NCBI RefSeq assembly: GCF_024752305.1
Contig: NZ_JANTHX010000003.1
Location: 186,001 to 250,000, forward strand
Length of the DNA: 64,000 nucleotides
Source of the DNA: Protaetiibacter mangrovi
Lineage (GTDB): Bacteria > Actinomycetota > Actinomycetes > Actinomycetales > Microbacteriaceae
Direction of reading: 5' to 3'
Shown: positions 43,212 through 54,169 of the stretch, piece after piece
Layout: each line of letters opens with the position of its first letter
Position numbering within the stretch: the first letter of the stretch is position 1
Notes under the pieces: model-generated
Databases searched by the model: none
What the model was told of the DNA's origin: nothing
The model's input: the letters and a program-made list of their open reading frames with translations, nothing else
Position numbers and translations under genes: made by a program

Positions 43212-45311
43212 TTACTTGCCCGCCGCGGCGAGCGATTCCTTGGCTGCCGCGACGACGTGCTCGGTGGTGATCCCGAACTCGCGGTAGAGGGTCTTGTAGT
43301 CGGCCGAGGCGCCGAAGTGCTCGATCGAGACCGAGCGTCCGTGCGATCCGAGGTAGGGCGCCCAGGTGAGGGCGAGGCCCGCCTCGACCGAGACGCGGGC
43401 CGTGACGGATGCCGGCAGCACCGACTCGCGGTAGGCCTCGTCCTGCTCGGCGAACCACTCCTGGCTCGGAACCGACACGACGCGGGCGTTCACGCCCTCG
43501 GCCTTCAACTGCTCGCGCGCCTCCAGGGCGAACTGCACTTCGGAGCCCGTGCCCAGCAGGATCACGTCGGGCGTACCGCCGGGCGCCTCCGCGAGCACGT
43601 AGGCGCCGCGCGCCACGTTCTCGGCCGACGCGAGGGTGTCGCCCTCGGCAGCACCCTCGCCGCGCGCGAACACGGGGAGGTTCTGGCGGCTCAGCGCGAT
43701 GCCGGTCGGGTTGGTGTGGCGGTCGAGGATCGCCTTCCAGGCCCAGGCGACCTCGTTGGCGTCCGCGGGGCGCACGATGTCGAGGCCTGGGATGGCGCGC
43801 AGCGTCGTGAGCTGCTCGATCGGCTGGTGGGTGGGGCCGTCCTCGCCGAGCGCGACCGAGTCGTGCGTCCACACGAAGATCGACGGCACCTTCATGAGGG
43901 CCGCGAGCCGCACGGCGGGGCGCATGTAGTCGCTGAAGATGAGGAAGGTGCCCCCGAAGGCGCGGGTGTTGCCGTGCAGCACGATGCCGTTGAGGATCGC
44001 GCCCATGGCGTGCTCGCGGATGCCGAAGTGCAGCACGCGGCCGTAGGGGTCGCCCGACCACTCGTGGGTCGACCACTCGGCCGGCACGAACGACTTCGCA
44101 CCCTCGATCGTGGTGAGGTTCGACTCGGCGAGGTCGGCCGATCCGCCCCAGAGCTCCGGGATGACGGCGCCGAGCGCGCCGAGCACCTTGCCGCTCGCGG
44201 CGCGGGTCGACAGGTCCTTGCCCGCCTCGAACACCGGGAGCGCGTCGGCGACGCCCTCCGGGAGCTTGCCCGAGGTCACGCGGTCGAAGAGGGCCTTCTT
44301 CTCGGGGTTCGCGGCGGCCCAGGCGTCGAACGACTCCTGCCAGGCGGCGTGCGCGGCCTGCCCGCGCTCGACGAGGCCGCGCGTGTGGGCGATGACCTCG
44401 TCCGCGACGGCGAAGGTCTCGGCGGGGTCGAAGCCGAGCACCTCCTTGACACCGGCGAGCTCGTCGGCGCCGAGCGCCGAACCGTGGATCTTGCCGGTGT
44501 TCTGCTTCTTGGGGCTCGGCCATCCGATGATGGTCTTGAGGATGATGAGCGACGGCTTCGCGCGCTCGCCCTGGGCGGCGAGGATGGCGTCGTACAGCGC
44601 CTGCACGTCCTCGACGTACTCGCCGGTCTTCTTCCAGTCGACCGTCTGCACCTGCCAGCCGTACGCCTCGTAGCGCTTCGCCACGTCCTCGGTGAAGGCG
44701 ATGTTGGTGTCGTCCTCGATCGAGATCTGGTTCGAGTCGTAGATGGCGATGAGGTTGCCGAGCTGCTGGTGGCCGGCGAGCGAGGAGGCCTCGGCGCTCA
44801 CGCCCTCCTGCAGGTCGCCGTCGCCGGCGATCACATAGGTGTAGTGGTCGAACGGGCTCTCGCCGTCGGCGGCGTCCGGGTCGAAGAGTCCGCGCTCGAA
44901 GCGCTGCGAGTAGGCGAAGCCCACCGCGGAGGAGATGCCCTGGCCGAGCGGGCCGGTCGTGATCTCGACGCCGTCGGTGTGACCGTACTCGGGGTGGCCC
45001 GGGGTCTTCGAACCCCAGGTGCGCAGCGCCTTCAGGTCGTCGAGCTCGAGGCCGTAGCCGCCCAGGTAGAGCTGGATGTACTGCGTCAGCGAGCTGTGGC
45101 CCGCCGAGAGGATGAAGCGGTCGCGGCCCGTCCACAGGGTGTCGGACGGGTCCTGACGCATGACCTTCTGGAAGAGGAGGTAGGCGGCGGGCGCGAGGCT
45201 CATCGCCGTTCCCGGGTGGCCGTTGCCGACCTTCTCCACCGCGTCGGCGGCGAGGATGCGCGTGGTGTCCACGGCCTTCTTGTCGAGCTCGTCCCAGGAG
45301 AGTGCTGCCAC
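43212..45311 (-). CDS. tkt: Transketolase
   Basis: A 699-residue thiamine-diphosphate enzyme of the non-oxidative pentose phosphate pathway. GNGHPGTAMSLAP near residue 28, HSSLTQYIQLYLGGYG near 68, the TPP motif GDGDLQEGVSAEAS near 160 and GVREHAM-like GIREHAMGAI near 420, with FVWTHDSVALGEDGPTHQ near 480. I chose GTG 45311 (VAALSWDELDKK) with GAAAGGTC upstream; the frame is open to 45593 but upstream sequence is not conserved-looking. First gene of the minus-strand pentose operon. Confidence 0.96.
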   Translation of the reverse strand: MAALSWDELDKKAVDTTRILAADAVEKVGNGHPGTAMSLAPAAYLLFQKVMRQDPSDTLWTGRDRFILSAGHSSLTQYIQLYLGGYGLELDDLKALRTWGSKTPGHPEYGHTDGVEITTGPLGQGISSAVGFAYSQRFERGLFDPDAADGESPFDHYTYVIAGDGDLQEGVSAEASSLAGHQQLGNLIAIYDSNQISIEDDTNIAFTEDVAKRYEAYGWQVQTVDWKKTGEYVEDVQALYDAILAAQGERAKPSLIILKTIIGWPSPKKQNTGKIHGSALGADELAGVKEVLGFDPAETFAVADEVIAHTRGLVERGQAAHAAWQESFDAWAAANPEKKALFDRVTSGKLPEGVADALPVFEAGKDLSTRAASGKVLGALGAVIPELWGGSADLAESNLTTIEGAKSFVPAEWSTHEWSGDPYGRVLHFGIREHAMGAILNGIVLHGNTRAFGGTFLIFSDYMRPAVRLAALMKVPSIFVWTHDSVALGEDGPTHQPIEQLTTLRAIPGLDIVRPADANEVAWAWKAILDRHTNPTGIALSRQNLPVFARGEGAAEGDTLASAENVARGAYVLAEAPGGTPDVILLGTGSEVQFALEAREQLKAEGVNARVVSVPSQEWFAEQDEAYRESVLPASVTARVSVEAGLALTWAPYLGSHGRSVSIEHFGASADYKTLYREFGITTEHVVAAAKESLAAAGK

Positions 45312-45454
45312 TGAATGACCTTTCGCAGGCGGGGCAGCGTTCGCGCCCCGGTGTGGTGTCCGCTCGCCGAATCGGACTTCGACGGCGCACCGCGCGCGCC
45401 GCACATCGTCGGGGTCGATGATGGGGGAGACGCGCACAGCCGGCGAGCACGACC

Positions 45455-45460
45455 ATCCTA
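45455..45460 (-). promoter_or_regulatory. Possible -10 element (TAGGAT) of the tkt operon
   Basis: TAGGAT on the minus strand lies about 145 nt upstream of the tkt start, in the 235-bp divergent region with ctaB. No other gene or RNA is evident in that region. Confidence 0.3.
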
Positions 45461-45513
45461 GCCAGAAGCCCATTCCACCGTCGGATGGGCGCCGGACCGT
45501 CACGAGGGCCGCA

Positions 45514-45519
45514 TACAAT
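45514..45519 (+). promoter_or_regulatory. -10 element (TACAAT) of ctaB-ctaA
   Basis: TACAAT lies 27 nt before the ctaB ATG, leaving room for the GAGGAG ribosome site at about 45539-45544. Confidence 0.5.
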
Positions 45520-45546
45520 CGAAGCAGCCCAGTCGATCGAGGAGCC

Positions 45547-46542
45547 ATGCAGCAGTCCGCCCAGAGCGCCCCCGCGTCGGCGTCTCCCGGCACCCCGGTC
45601 GACGTCGTCGATCACGCGAGCCCGGGGCGCATCGGGTTCCGGCGCAAGGCGCTCGCCTACGTGGCGCTCACCAAGCCCCGCGTGATCGAGCTGCTGCTCG
45701 TCACGACCGCACCCGTGATGGTGCTGGCGGCGCACGGGCACCTCGACTGGCGCTTCGTCGGCCTGCTCGTCGCGACGCTCGTCGGCGGCGCGCTCTCGGC
45801 CGGCAGCGCCAACGCCTTCAACTGCTACATCGATCGCGACATCGACCGGCTCATGAAGCGCACGCAGGGCCGCCCGCTCGTCACGGGGGAGCTGAGCCCC
45901 CGTGAGGCGCTCGCGTTCTCGTGGATCACGGGCATCGTCTCGATCGCCGTGCTCTGGGTGTTCACGACCTGGCTCGCCGCCGTGCTCTCGGCCGTGGCGA
46001 TCGCCTTCTACGTGCTCGTCTACACGCTCATCCTCAAGCGCCGCACCCCGCAGAACATCGTCTGGGGCGGCATCGCCGGCTGCATGCCGGTGCTGATCGG
46101 CTGGGCGGCCGTCACCGGCACGCTCGACTGGGCTCCCGTCATCCTGTTCGGCATCGTGTTCCTCTGGACGCCGCCGCACTACTGGCCGCTGTCGATGCGC
46201 TACAAGGAGGACTACGCCGCCGCCTCGGTGCCGATGCTTGCCGTGGTGCGGGGCCGCACCGCCGTCGGCCTGCAGGTGGTGCTCTACGCGTGGGCCACCG
46301 TCGTGTGCTCGCTGCTGCTCGTGCCGCTCGCGCCGATGGGGGTCGTCTACACCGTGGTCGCGGTGCTCTCGGGCGCCTGGTTCCTCATCGAGTCGCACCG
46401 CCTGTACGCGGCCGCGATCCGTCCGGGCGAGGTGAAACCCATGCGGGTGTTCCACGCGAGCATCACCTACCTGACCCTCGTGTTCATCGCGGTCGGCGTC
46501 GACCCGCTGCTGTACGTGCCGATCCCCGCGCTGCTCCCGTGA
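45547..46542 (+). CDS. ctaB: Protoheme IX farnesyltransferase (heme O synthase)
   Basis: A 331-residue polytopic membrane enzyme of the UbiA prenyltransferase family that farnesylates heme b to heme O. The first Asp-rich motif is in [20 protein letters not shown] (near 93-112), the second in [18 protein letters not shown] (near 218). About eight to nine TM helices. The N-terminal 35 residues are polar and cytoplasmic. GAGGAG lies 3 nt before ATG 45547, which fixes the start against the ATG at 45418. The product feeds CtaA, encoded directly downstream with a GTGA overlap. Confidence 0.96.
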   Translation: MQQSAQSAPASASPGTPVDVVDHASPGRIGFRRKALAYVALTKPRVIELLLVTTAPVMVLAAHGHLDWRFVGLLVATLVGGALSAGSANAFNCYIDRDIDRLMKRTQGRPLVTGELSPREALAFSWITGIVSIAVLWVFTTWLAAVLSAVAIAFYVLVYTLILKRRTPQNIVWGGIAGCMPVLIGWAAVTGTLDWAPVILFGIVFLWTPPHYWPLSMRYKEDYAAASVPMLAVVRGRTAVGLQVVLYAWATVVCSLLLVPLAPMGVVYTVVAVLSGAWFLIESHRLYAAAIRPGEVKPMRVFHASITYLTLVFIAVGVDPLLYVPIPALLP

Positions 46543-47504
46543 GACTGCGCACCCCGCTCGGATGGGCGGCCGACCGCTGGACGCTCGGCGACCGTGCGCT
46601 GCGCTGGTCGACGACCGCGGCCCTCGTCGTCAGCGTGCTGATCGTGCTCGGCGGCGTCACGGTGCGGGTCACCGGCTCCGGACTCGGATGCCCCACCTGG
46701 CCGACCTGCACGGAAGACTCGCTCGCCGCGACGCCCGAGCTCGGCATCCACGGCGCGATCGAGTTCGGCAACCGTCTGGTCACCACGCTGCTCATCGCGG
46801 CGGTCGGCTGGGCGATCATCGCCGCGCGCCTGCAGAAGCCCCGGGACCGCACGATGACCCGCCTCGCCTGGTCGATGTTCTGGCTCGTCGTCGCGAACGC
46901 CCTCGCCGGCGGGGTGACGGTGTGGATGGGGCTGAACCCCTGGGTGGTCGCGCTGCACTTCGTGCTCGCCATCGGCCTGCTCGCCTGCGCCACCTTCACC
47001 TGGCACCGCGCACGCTGGCGCGGGGGAGACGGGCCGCGTCCCTCGGCCGGATCGCGCGGGCTCGCCTGGGCGCTCGTCGTCGTCACCGCGCTGCTGATCT
47101 TCGCCGGCACCCTCGTCACGGGATCGGGGCCGCACGCGGGCGACTCGAGCGACGTGCCGCGGATGGGCTTCGACTGGACCGCCGTGGTGTGGTTGCACGG
47201 TCTCACCGCGGTCGTCGTGCTCGGCATCGCGACCGCGCTGGCGTTCCGGTTGCGCGCCGAGGACGGCGGGCGCCTCGCGCTCGGCCGCGTCGGCACGTTC
47301 CTGATCGTGCTGCTCGTGCAGCTCGTCGTCGGCCTCACCCAGTCGCTCATCGGGCTGCCGGAACTGCTGGTGATCGTGCACGTCGTGCTCGCGGCGCTCG
47401 TCTGGGTGGGTGCGCTGCGCGTGCTGCTCGACACCGACCCGCGGCTGTGGGCGGTGCGCGCGACCCAGCTGCAGCACCCGGTTCTCAGCGGGTCGACCCT
47501 GTAG
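46539..47504 (+). CDS. ctaA: Heme A synthase
   Basis: A 321-residue membrane enzyme that oxidises the C8 methyl of heme O to a formyl group, giving heme A for aa3 oxidase. TM helix 1 holds [19 protein letters not shown]. The extracytoplasmic Cys pair GCPTWPTC (about 47-54) and [11 protein letters not shown] with a heme His are visible. The second half repeats the four-helix pattern, with [12 protein letters not shown] and [12 protein letters not shown] giving the other histidines. GTG start overlapping ctaB. The TAG stop is embedded in the sufB -10 element. Confidence 0.94.
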   Translation: MRLRTPLGWAADRWTLGDRALRWSTTAALVVSVLIVLGGVTVRVTGSGLGCPTWPTCTEDSLAATPELGIHGAIEFGNRLVTTLLIAAVGWAIIAARLQKPRDRTMTRLAWSMFWLVVANALAGGVTVWMGLNPWVVALHFVLAIGLLACATFTWHRARWRGGDGPRPSAGSRGLAWALVVVTALLIFAGTLVTGSGPHAGDSSDVPRMGFDWTAVVWLHGLTAVVVLGIATALAFRLRAEDGGRLALGRVGTFLIVLLVQLVVGLTQSLIGLPELLVIVHVVLAALVWVGALRVLLDTDPRLWAVRATQLQHPVLSGSTL

Positions 47505-47507
47505 ACT
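47502..47507 (+). promoter_or_regulatory. -10 element (TAGACT) of the suf operon, overlapping the ctaA stop
   Basis: TAGACT begins at the ctaA stop codon. The predicted transcript has a leader of about 90 nt before sufB, which has an AAGAGG ribosome site. No SufR binding site or sufR gene is visible. Confidence 0.5.
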
Positions 47508-47603
47508 CGAGAGGTTGGAGCGCGCGGTTGTTCGTACCGCCCCAGCCACCCGCAATGCCGACACGGACGGAATGGTCCGCTTCGGCGGAAAAGAGGTAGC
47601 CCC

Positions 47604-49022
47604 ATGTCAGACGTGCTCATCGACCGTCCGGAGCTCGCGAGCCTCGGCCAGTACGAATTCGGCTGGTCCGACTCGGATGCGGCAGGCGCCTCCGCCCGCC
47701 GCGGCATCTCCGACGAGGTCGTCACCGACATCTCGCGCCTCAAGGGCGAACCCGAGTGGATGCTCAAGAACCGCCTCAAGGCGCTCAAGCTCTTCGACAT
47801 GAAGCCCATGCCCACCTGGGGCGCCGACCTCACGGGCATCGACTTCGACAACATCAAGTACTTCGTGCGCTCCACCGAGAAGCAGGCCCAGACCTGGGAG
47901 GAGCTTCCCGAGGACATCAAGAACACCTACGAGAAGCTCGGCATCCCCGAGGCGGAGCGCCAGCGGCTCGTCGCCGGCGTCGCCGCCCAGTACGAGTCCG
48001 AGGTGGTCTACCACCAGATCCGCGAAGACCTCGAGGCCCAGGGCGTGATCTTCCTCGACACCGACACCGCCCTCAAGCAGCACCCCGAGATCTTCCAGGA
48101 GTACTTCGGCACGGTGATCCCCTCGGGCGACAACAAGTTCGCGGCGCTCAACACCGCGGTGTGGTCGGGCGGATCCTTCGTCTACGTGCCGAAGGGCGTG
48201 CACGTGGAGATCCCGCTGCAGGCCTACTTCCGCATCAACACCGAGAACATGGGCCAGTTCGAGCGCACGCTCATCATCGCCGACGAGGGCTCCTACGTGC
48301 ACTACATCGAAGGCTGCACGGCCCCGATCTACAAGTCCGACTCGCTGCACTCCGCGGTCGTCGAGATCATCGTCAAGAAGAACGCCCGGGTGCGCTACAC
48401 GACCATCCAGAACTGGTCGAACAACGTCTACAACCTCGTCACCAAGCGGGCGCGCGCCGAAGAGGGCGCGACCATGGAGTGGATCGACGGCAACATCGGC
48501 TCCAAGGTGACCATGAAGTACCCCTCGATCTTCCTGGTGGGGGAGCACGCCAAGGGTGAGACCCTCTCCGTGGCGTTCGCCGGCCCCGGCCAGCACCAGG
48601 ACGCCGGCGCCAAGATGATCCACATGGCGCCGTACACGACGAGCTCCATCGTGTCGAAGTCGATCGCCCGCGGCGGCGGCCGCGCCGGATACCGCGGCGA
48701 GGTGCGGGTCGAGGCCAACGCCCACCACTCCGCCAACACGGTGCGCTGCGACGCGCTGCTCGTCGACACGATCTCGCGCTCGGACACCTACCCGGCCATC
48801 GACATCCGCGTCGACGACGTGCAGCTCGGCCACGAGGCCACCGTCTCGCGCGTCTCCGAGGAGCAGCTGTTCTACCTGCAGTCGCGCGGCATGCCCGAGG
48901 ACGAGGCGATGGCGATGATCGTGCGCGGCTTCATCGAGCCGATCGCGCGCGAGCTGCCGATGGAGTACGCACTCGAACTCAACAAGCTCATCGAGATGAG
49001 CATGGAAGGCAGCGTCGGATAA
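47604..49022 (+). CDS. sufB: Fe-S cluster assembly protein SufB
   Basis: The 472-residue scaffold subunit of the SUF Fe-S assembly complex, SufBC2[52 protein letters not shown] (split here from a longer run) and [16 protein letters not shown] are classical SufB motifs. The C-terminal helical region interacting with SufC ends in [16 protein letters not shown]. No intein is present, unlike the M. tuberculosis sufB. The stop is immediately followed by the sufD GTG. Confidence 0.97.
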   Translation: MSDVLIDRPELASLGQYEFGWSDSDAAGASARRGISDEVVTDISRLKGEPEWMLKNRLKALKLFDMKPMPTWGADLTGIDFDNIKYFVRSTEKQAQTWEELPEDIKNTYEKLGIPEAERQRLVAGVAAQYESEVVYHQIREDLEAQGVIFLDTDTALKQHPEIFQEYFGTVIPSGDNKFAALNTAVWSGGSFVYVPKGVHVEIPLQAYFRINTENMGQFERTLIIADEGSYVHYIEGCTAPIYKSDSLHSAVVEIIVKKNARVRYTTIQNWSNNVYNLVTKRARAEEGATMEWIDGNIGSKVTMKYPSIFLVGEHAKGETLSVAFAGPGQHQDAGAKMIHMAPYTTSSIVSKSIARGGGRAGYRGEVRVEANAHHSANTVRCDALLVDTISRSDTYPAIDIRVDDVQLGHEATVSRVSEEQLFYLQSRGMPEDEAMAMIVRGFIEPIARELPMEYALELNKLIEMSMEGSVG

Positions 49023-50192
49023 GTGTCGACCCCCGTTCAGACTGAGCAGCACGGCCTGACGGAGCACTCCCACGGGGGATGGGCCACCGTGCCCGTCCAG
49101 ACCCGCTCGGAGCGCTTCGCCTCGACCTCGCACGACGACTTCCCCGAGGTCACCGGACGCGAGGCGATCTGGAAGTACGCACCCGTCGACAAGCTCCGCG
49201 AGCTGATCGACGGCGAGCTCGACGGCAGCCCGTACGCCATCCTCTACCCCGAGGCGGCCGGCACCGACGTCGAATGGATCGACCGCACGCACGAGCTCGT
49301 CGGCTCGGCCGGCACCCCCGAGGACCGCGCCGCCGCGAACGCCTGGACGAGCTTCGAGAAGGCGCTCCACATCCGGCTCGACGGCGAGGCGGAGACCCTC
49401 ACCGTCACCCGCACCGCCCTCGGCACGACCGCACGCGCCGCGCACACCGTCATCTCGGCCGCGAAGGGGTCCACGGGACTCGTCGTGCTCGACAGCCAAG
49501 GTGTCGCGAAGCTCACCGAGAACCTCGAGATCGTGCTCGAGGACGACGCCAACATCACCGTCGTGTCGGTGCAGGAGTGGGACGACACCGCCCTGCACCT
49601 CGCCAGCCAGTTCGCCCGCATCGGGCACGGCGCCACCCTCACCCACATCGTCGTCTCGCTCGGGGGAGAGGTCGTGCGGGTCAACCCGTCGGCCCACCTC
49701 GCCGGCGAAGGCGCCGACGCCGAGCTCTACGGCGTCTACTTCGCAGATGCCGGACAGCACCTCGAGCAGCAGGTCTACGTGCACCACGAAGCCGCGCACA
49801 CCCGCAGCCGCGTCACCTACAAGGGCGCGCTGAACGGCGAAGGCGCGCACACCGTGTGGATCGGCGACGTGCTGATCGGACGCGACGCCACCGGAACCGA
49901 CACCTACGAGCAGAACCGCAACCTCGTGCTCTCGGACGGCACCCGCGCCGACTCGATCCCGAACCTCGAGATCGAGACGGGCGATATCGAGGGCGCCGGT
50001 CACGCCTCCGCCACCGGGCGCTTCGACGACGAGCAGCTGTTCTACCTGCAGGCCCGCGGCATCCCGGAGGACGAGGCACGTCGTCTCGTCGTGCTGGGCT
50101 TCCTCAGCGAGATCGTGCAGAAGATCGGCGAACCCGCGCTCGAGGCGCGGCTGCACGAAGCCCTCGAGGCCGAGCTGGCGGGCACCCGATGA
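49023..50192 (+). CDS. sufD: Fe-S cluster assembly protein SufD
   Basis: A 389-residue paralogue of SufB that completes the SufBC2D scaffold. The N-terminus is variable and His-rich. The beta-helix core (about 140-330) has NITVVSVQEWDDTALHLAS and LNGEGAHTVWIGDVLIG, and the C-terminal helices have FYLQARGIPEDEARRLVVLG. The GTG start directly abuts the sufB stop. The stop overlaps the next ATG (ATGA), so sufB, sufD and the Rieske gene are tightly coupled. Confidence 0.95.
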   Translation: MSTPVQTEQHGLTEHSHGGWATVPVQTRSERFASTSHDDFPEVTGREAIWKYAPVDKLRELIDGELDGSPYAILYPEAAGTDVEWIDRTHELVGSAGTPEDRAAANAWTSFEKALHIRLDGEAETLTVTRTALGTTARAAHTVISAAKGSTGLVVLDSQGVAKLTENLEIVLEDDANITVVSVQEWDDTALHLASQFARIGHGATLTHIVVSLGGEVVRVNPSAHLAGEGADAELYGVYFADAGQHLEQQVYVHHEAAHTRSRVTYKGALNGEGAHTVWIGDVLIGRDATGTDTYEQNRNLVLSDGTRADSIPNLEIETGDIEGAGHASATGRFDDEQLFYLQARGIPEDEARRLVVLGFLSEIVQKIGEPALEARLHEALEAELAGTR

Positions 50193-50515
50193 GCGCGCAG
50201 AAGGTGTGCCCGCTCGACGAGCTGGCCCCCGACGCCGCACGACGCGTCGTGCTCGACGGCGTCGCCATCGCGGTGGTGCGGGACTCGTCGGGCGCGGTCC
50301 ACGCCATCGGCGACACCTGCACCCACGGCGACATCTCCCTGTCGGAGGGCTTCGTGGAGGACGACGGGCTGGAGTGCTGGGCGCACGGCTCCAAGTTCTC
50401 CCTCACCACCGGCAAGCCCCTGAACCTCCCGGCCTACGAGCCGGTCCCCGTCTTCGCCGTCGAGATCGTCGACGGCGACGTGTACATCGACCCGGCCGTG
50501 CGGCTCGAGGTCTAG
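50189..50515 (+). CDS. Rieske [2Fe-2S] ferredoxin of the suf operon
   Basis: A 108-residue Rieske-fold protein. Cluster ligands are Cys44 and His46 in DTCTHGD and Cys63 and His66 in ECWAHGS. It lacks the Rieske disulfide cysteines, consistent with a low-potential dioxygenase-type ferredoxin. Small Rieske proteins between sufD and sufC are typical of actinobacterial suf operons. It may deliver electrons or serve as a cluster carrier during assembly (inference). ATGA overlap with sufD; 12 nt to sufC. Confidence 0.93.
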   Translation: MSAQKVCPLDELAPDAARRVVLDGVAIAVVRDSSGAVHAIGDTCTHGDISLSEGFVEDDGLECWAHGSKFSLTTGKPLNLPAYEPVPVFAVEIVDGDVYIDPAVRLEV

Positions 50516-50527
50516 GAAAGGCAACTC

Positions 50528-51286
<759 letters not shown>

Positions 51287-51301
51287 GCCCGGCAACCCGC
51301 G

Positions 51302-51307
51302 TACCCT
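51302..51307 (+). promoter_or_regulatory. Possible leaderless -10 element (TACCCT) of sufT
   Basis: TACCCT, GAGAGC, then the ATG gives the 6-nt spacing. sufT could thus have its own promoter besides readthrough from sufC. Confidence 0.35.
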
Positions 51308-51313
51308 GAGAGC

Positions 51314-51643
51314 ATGCCGACCTCGCTCGAACCCGCGCTCTTCGACCGCGTCGAAGAGGGGCTGAAGGACGTCATCGACCCCGAACTCGGGGTCAATATC
51401 GTCGACCTCGGTCTCGTCTACGACCTCACCTGGGACGACGAGAACGACGCGCTCATCATCTCCATGACGCTGACCTCCGCCGGCTGCCCCCTCACCGACG
51501 TGATCGAGGAGCAGACCGCCCAGTCGCTCGACGGGATCGTCGAACGCTTCCGCATCAACTGGGTGTGGATGCCGCCGTGGGGTCCGGAGCGGATCACCGA
51601 CGACGGGCGCGACATGATGCGCGCGATCGGCTTCTCGATCTAG
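51314..51643 (+). CDS. sufT: SufT-like metal-sulfur cluster assembly factor (DUF59/MIP18)
   Basis: A 109-residue protein of the DUF59 family. EGLKDVIDPELGVNIVDLGL and TLTSAGCPLTDVIEEQT hold the conserved DPE motif and the single Cys (near 57). WMPPWGPERITDDGRD is the C-terminal hallmark. SufT acts in Fe-S maturation of selected targets. sufS and sufU do not occur before it, where many actinobacteria have them. Confidence 0.92.
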   Translation: MPTSLEPALFDRVEEGLKDVIDPELGVNIVDLGLVYDLTWDDENDALIISMTLTSAGCPLTDVIEEQTAQSLDGIVERFRINWVWMPPWGPERITDDGRDMMRAIGFSI

Positions 51644-51656
51644 CGGGTCGCTTCGC

Positions 51657-51762
51657 GGAGTGGCGATGTCGCTTTCGCGACGCATGCCCCCGCGTGCCGC
51701 CTGACGGCGGCGCGCTCCCGCCAGACCCGATGCCAGCGTCCCGAAAGCGACATCGCCACCCC
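51657..51762. repeat. 27-bp inverted repeat with internal hairpin between sufT and bioY
   Basis: The arms at 51657-51683 and 51736-51762 match at 25 of 27 positions when one is reversed; the core is GTGGCGATGTCGCTTTCG. The 52-bp spacer contains a GCCGCC-TGAC-GGCGGC hairpin. There is no coding potential. It could be a small palindromic mobile or REP-like element, or a bidirectional termination structure. Confidence 0.6.
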
Positions 51763-51792
51763 GCTTCGCTCGCGCCTCGAGACGACGACGAA

Positions 51793-51818
51793 ACGCCCCG
51801 GAGTGTCCTCCGGGGCGT
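51793..51818. terminator. Bidirectional terminator between sufT and bioY
   Basis: An 11-bp stem, ACGCCCCGGAG / CTCCGGGGCGT, with a 4-nt loop, flanked by further CGACGA/TCGTCG pairing, lies 22 bp from the bioY stop. Confidence 0.75.
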
Positions 51819-51839
51819 CGTCGTGGTCCGTGGGTGGGG

Positions 51840-52451
51840 CTAGTTGCGGCGGGCGGCGAGCTTGTCGGCACCCCACCAGGCGGCGGGCAGCAGGATCGCG
51901 GCGATGATCGCCTTCACGATGCCGCCGATGATGAACGGGTAGAGGCCCCACTCGAGGGTCTCCTGCAGGGTGGCGCCGGTGACGACCGCCAGCCAGGGCA
52001 GACCGAAGGCGAAGACGACGAGCGAGCCGCCGGCGAAGGTCGCGAGCGCCTTGAAGAACTTGCGGTCCCAGGTGCGCTCCGAGAGCCAGCCCACGATCGC
52101 CGCGGCCGGGATGAAGCCGATGATGTAGCCGAAGCTGGGCGCCGCCAGGGCGGCGAGGCCCGTCAGGTGGCTGCCGTCGTCCTGGGGGGCGTAGAAGGGG
52201 AGGCCGGCGAGGCCGAGCAGCGCGTAGAGCAGCAGCGAGGCGCCGCCGCGGACCGCGCCGAGGGTCGCACCGACGAGCAGCACCGCGAGCGTCTGCCCGG
52301 TGATCGGCACCGGGAACATCGGGATCGTCACCTGGGCGAGCAGCGCCGTGAAGAGCGCCCCGCCCGCGACGAGCGCGAGGTCGGTGACGAGTCCGCGGGG
52401 GAGCACGCGGTCGGCGAGCACGAGACGGGGGGACGGGCTGATCGCGGTCAT
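51840..52451 (-). CDS. bioY: Biotin transporter BioY
   Basis: A 203-residue membrane protein, the S-component of the biotin ECF transporter. Six TM helices are apparent, with IPMFPVPITGQTLAVLLVGA near 44-63, GGASLLLYALLGLAGLPFY near 68 and the signature SFGYIIGFIPAAAIVG near 105. No bioM/bioN or biotin biosynthesis genes are adjacent, so it is solitary and must use ECF modules encoded elsewhere or work alone, as shown for some BioY proteins. AAGGACC precedes the ATG. It diverges from the ABC-F gene. Confidence 0.95.
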   Translation of the reverse strand: MTAISPSPRLVLADRVLPRGLVTDLALVAGGALFTALLAQVTIPMFPVPITGQTLAVLLVGATLGAVRGGASLLLYALLGLAGLPFYAPQDDGSHLTGLAALAAPSFGYIIGFIPAAAIVGWLSERTWDRKFFKALATFAGGSLVVFAFGLPWLAVVTGATLQETLEWGLYPFIIGGIVKAIIAAILLPAAWWGADKLAARRN

Positions 52452-52503
52452 GAGGTCCTTCGTGGTGGGGCCGTCGGGGGAATGGGCGGTGCCGCCCTCC
52501 GGT

Positions 52504-52510
52504 TAGACTA
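52504..52510. promoter_or_regulatory. Overlapping divergent -10 elements of bioY and the ABC-F gene
   Basis: The heptamer TAGACTA reads TAGACT on the plus strand and TAGTCT on the minus strand, giving back-to-back -10 elements that share five base pairs. Distances are 58 nt to the ABC-F GTG and 53 nt to the bioY ATG. Confidence 0.4.
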
Positions 52511-52567
52511 GCGGGCTGGTGCACTCGCACCCTTGTCGACTCCCTCCCGAAGAAACGGATCCGCGCT

Positions 52568-54166
<1,599 letters not shown>

Positions 54167-54169
54167 GCT

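Noticed and set aside
45312-45546. An RNA gene or small ORF in the 235-bp tkt/ctaB divergent region
   Set aside because: No tRNA-like fold, no credible ribosome-site-plus-ORF, only promoter-like hexamers. The frames open there are upstream extensions of tkt and ctaB.
47604-49022. Intein in sufB, as in Mycobacterium tuberculosis
   Set aside because: The 472-residue frame is continuous and family length with no insertion.
52452-52567. Biotin riboswitch or BioQ/BirA operator upstream of bioY
   Set aside because: No recognisable operator palindrome or conserved RNA structure is visible; only the overlapping -10 elements and ribosome site.
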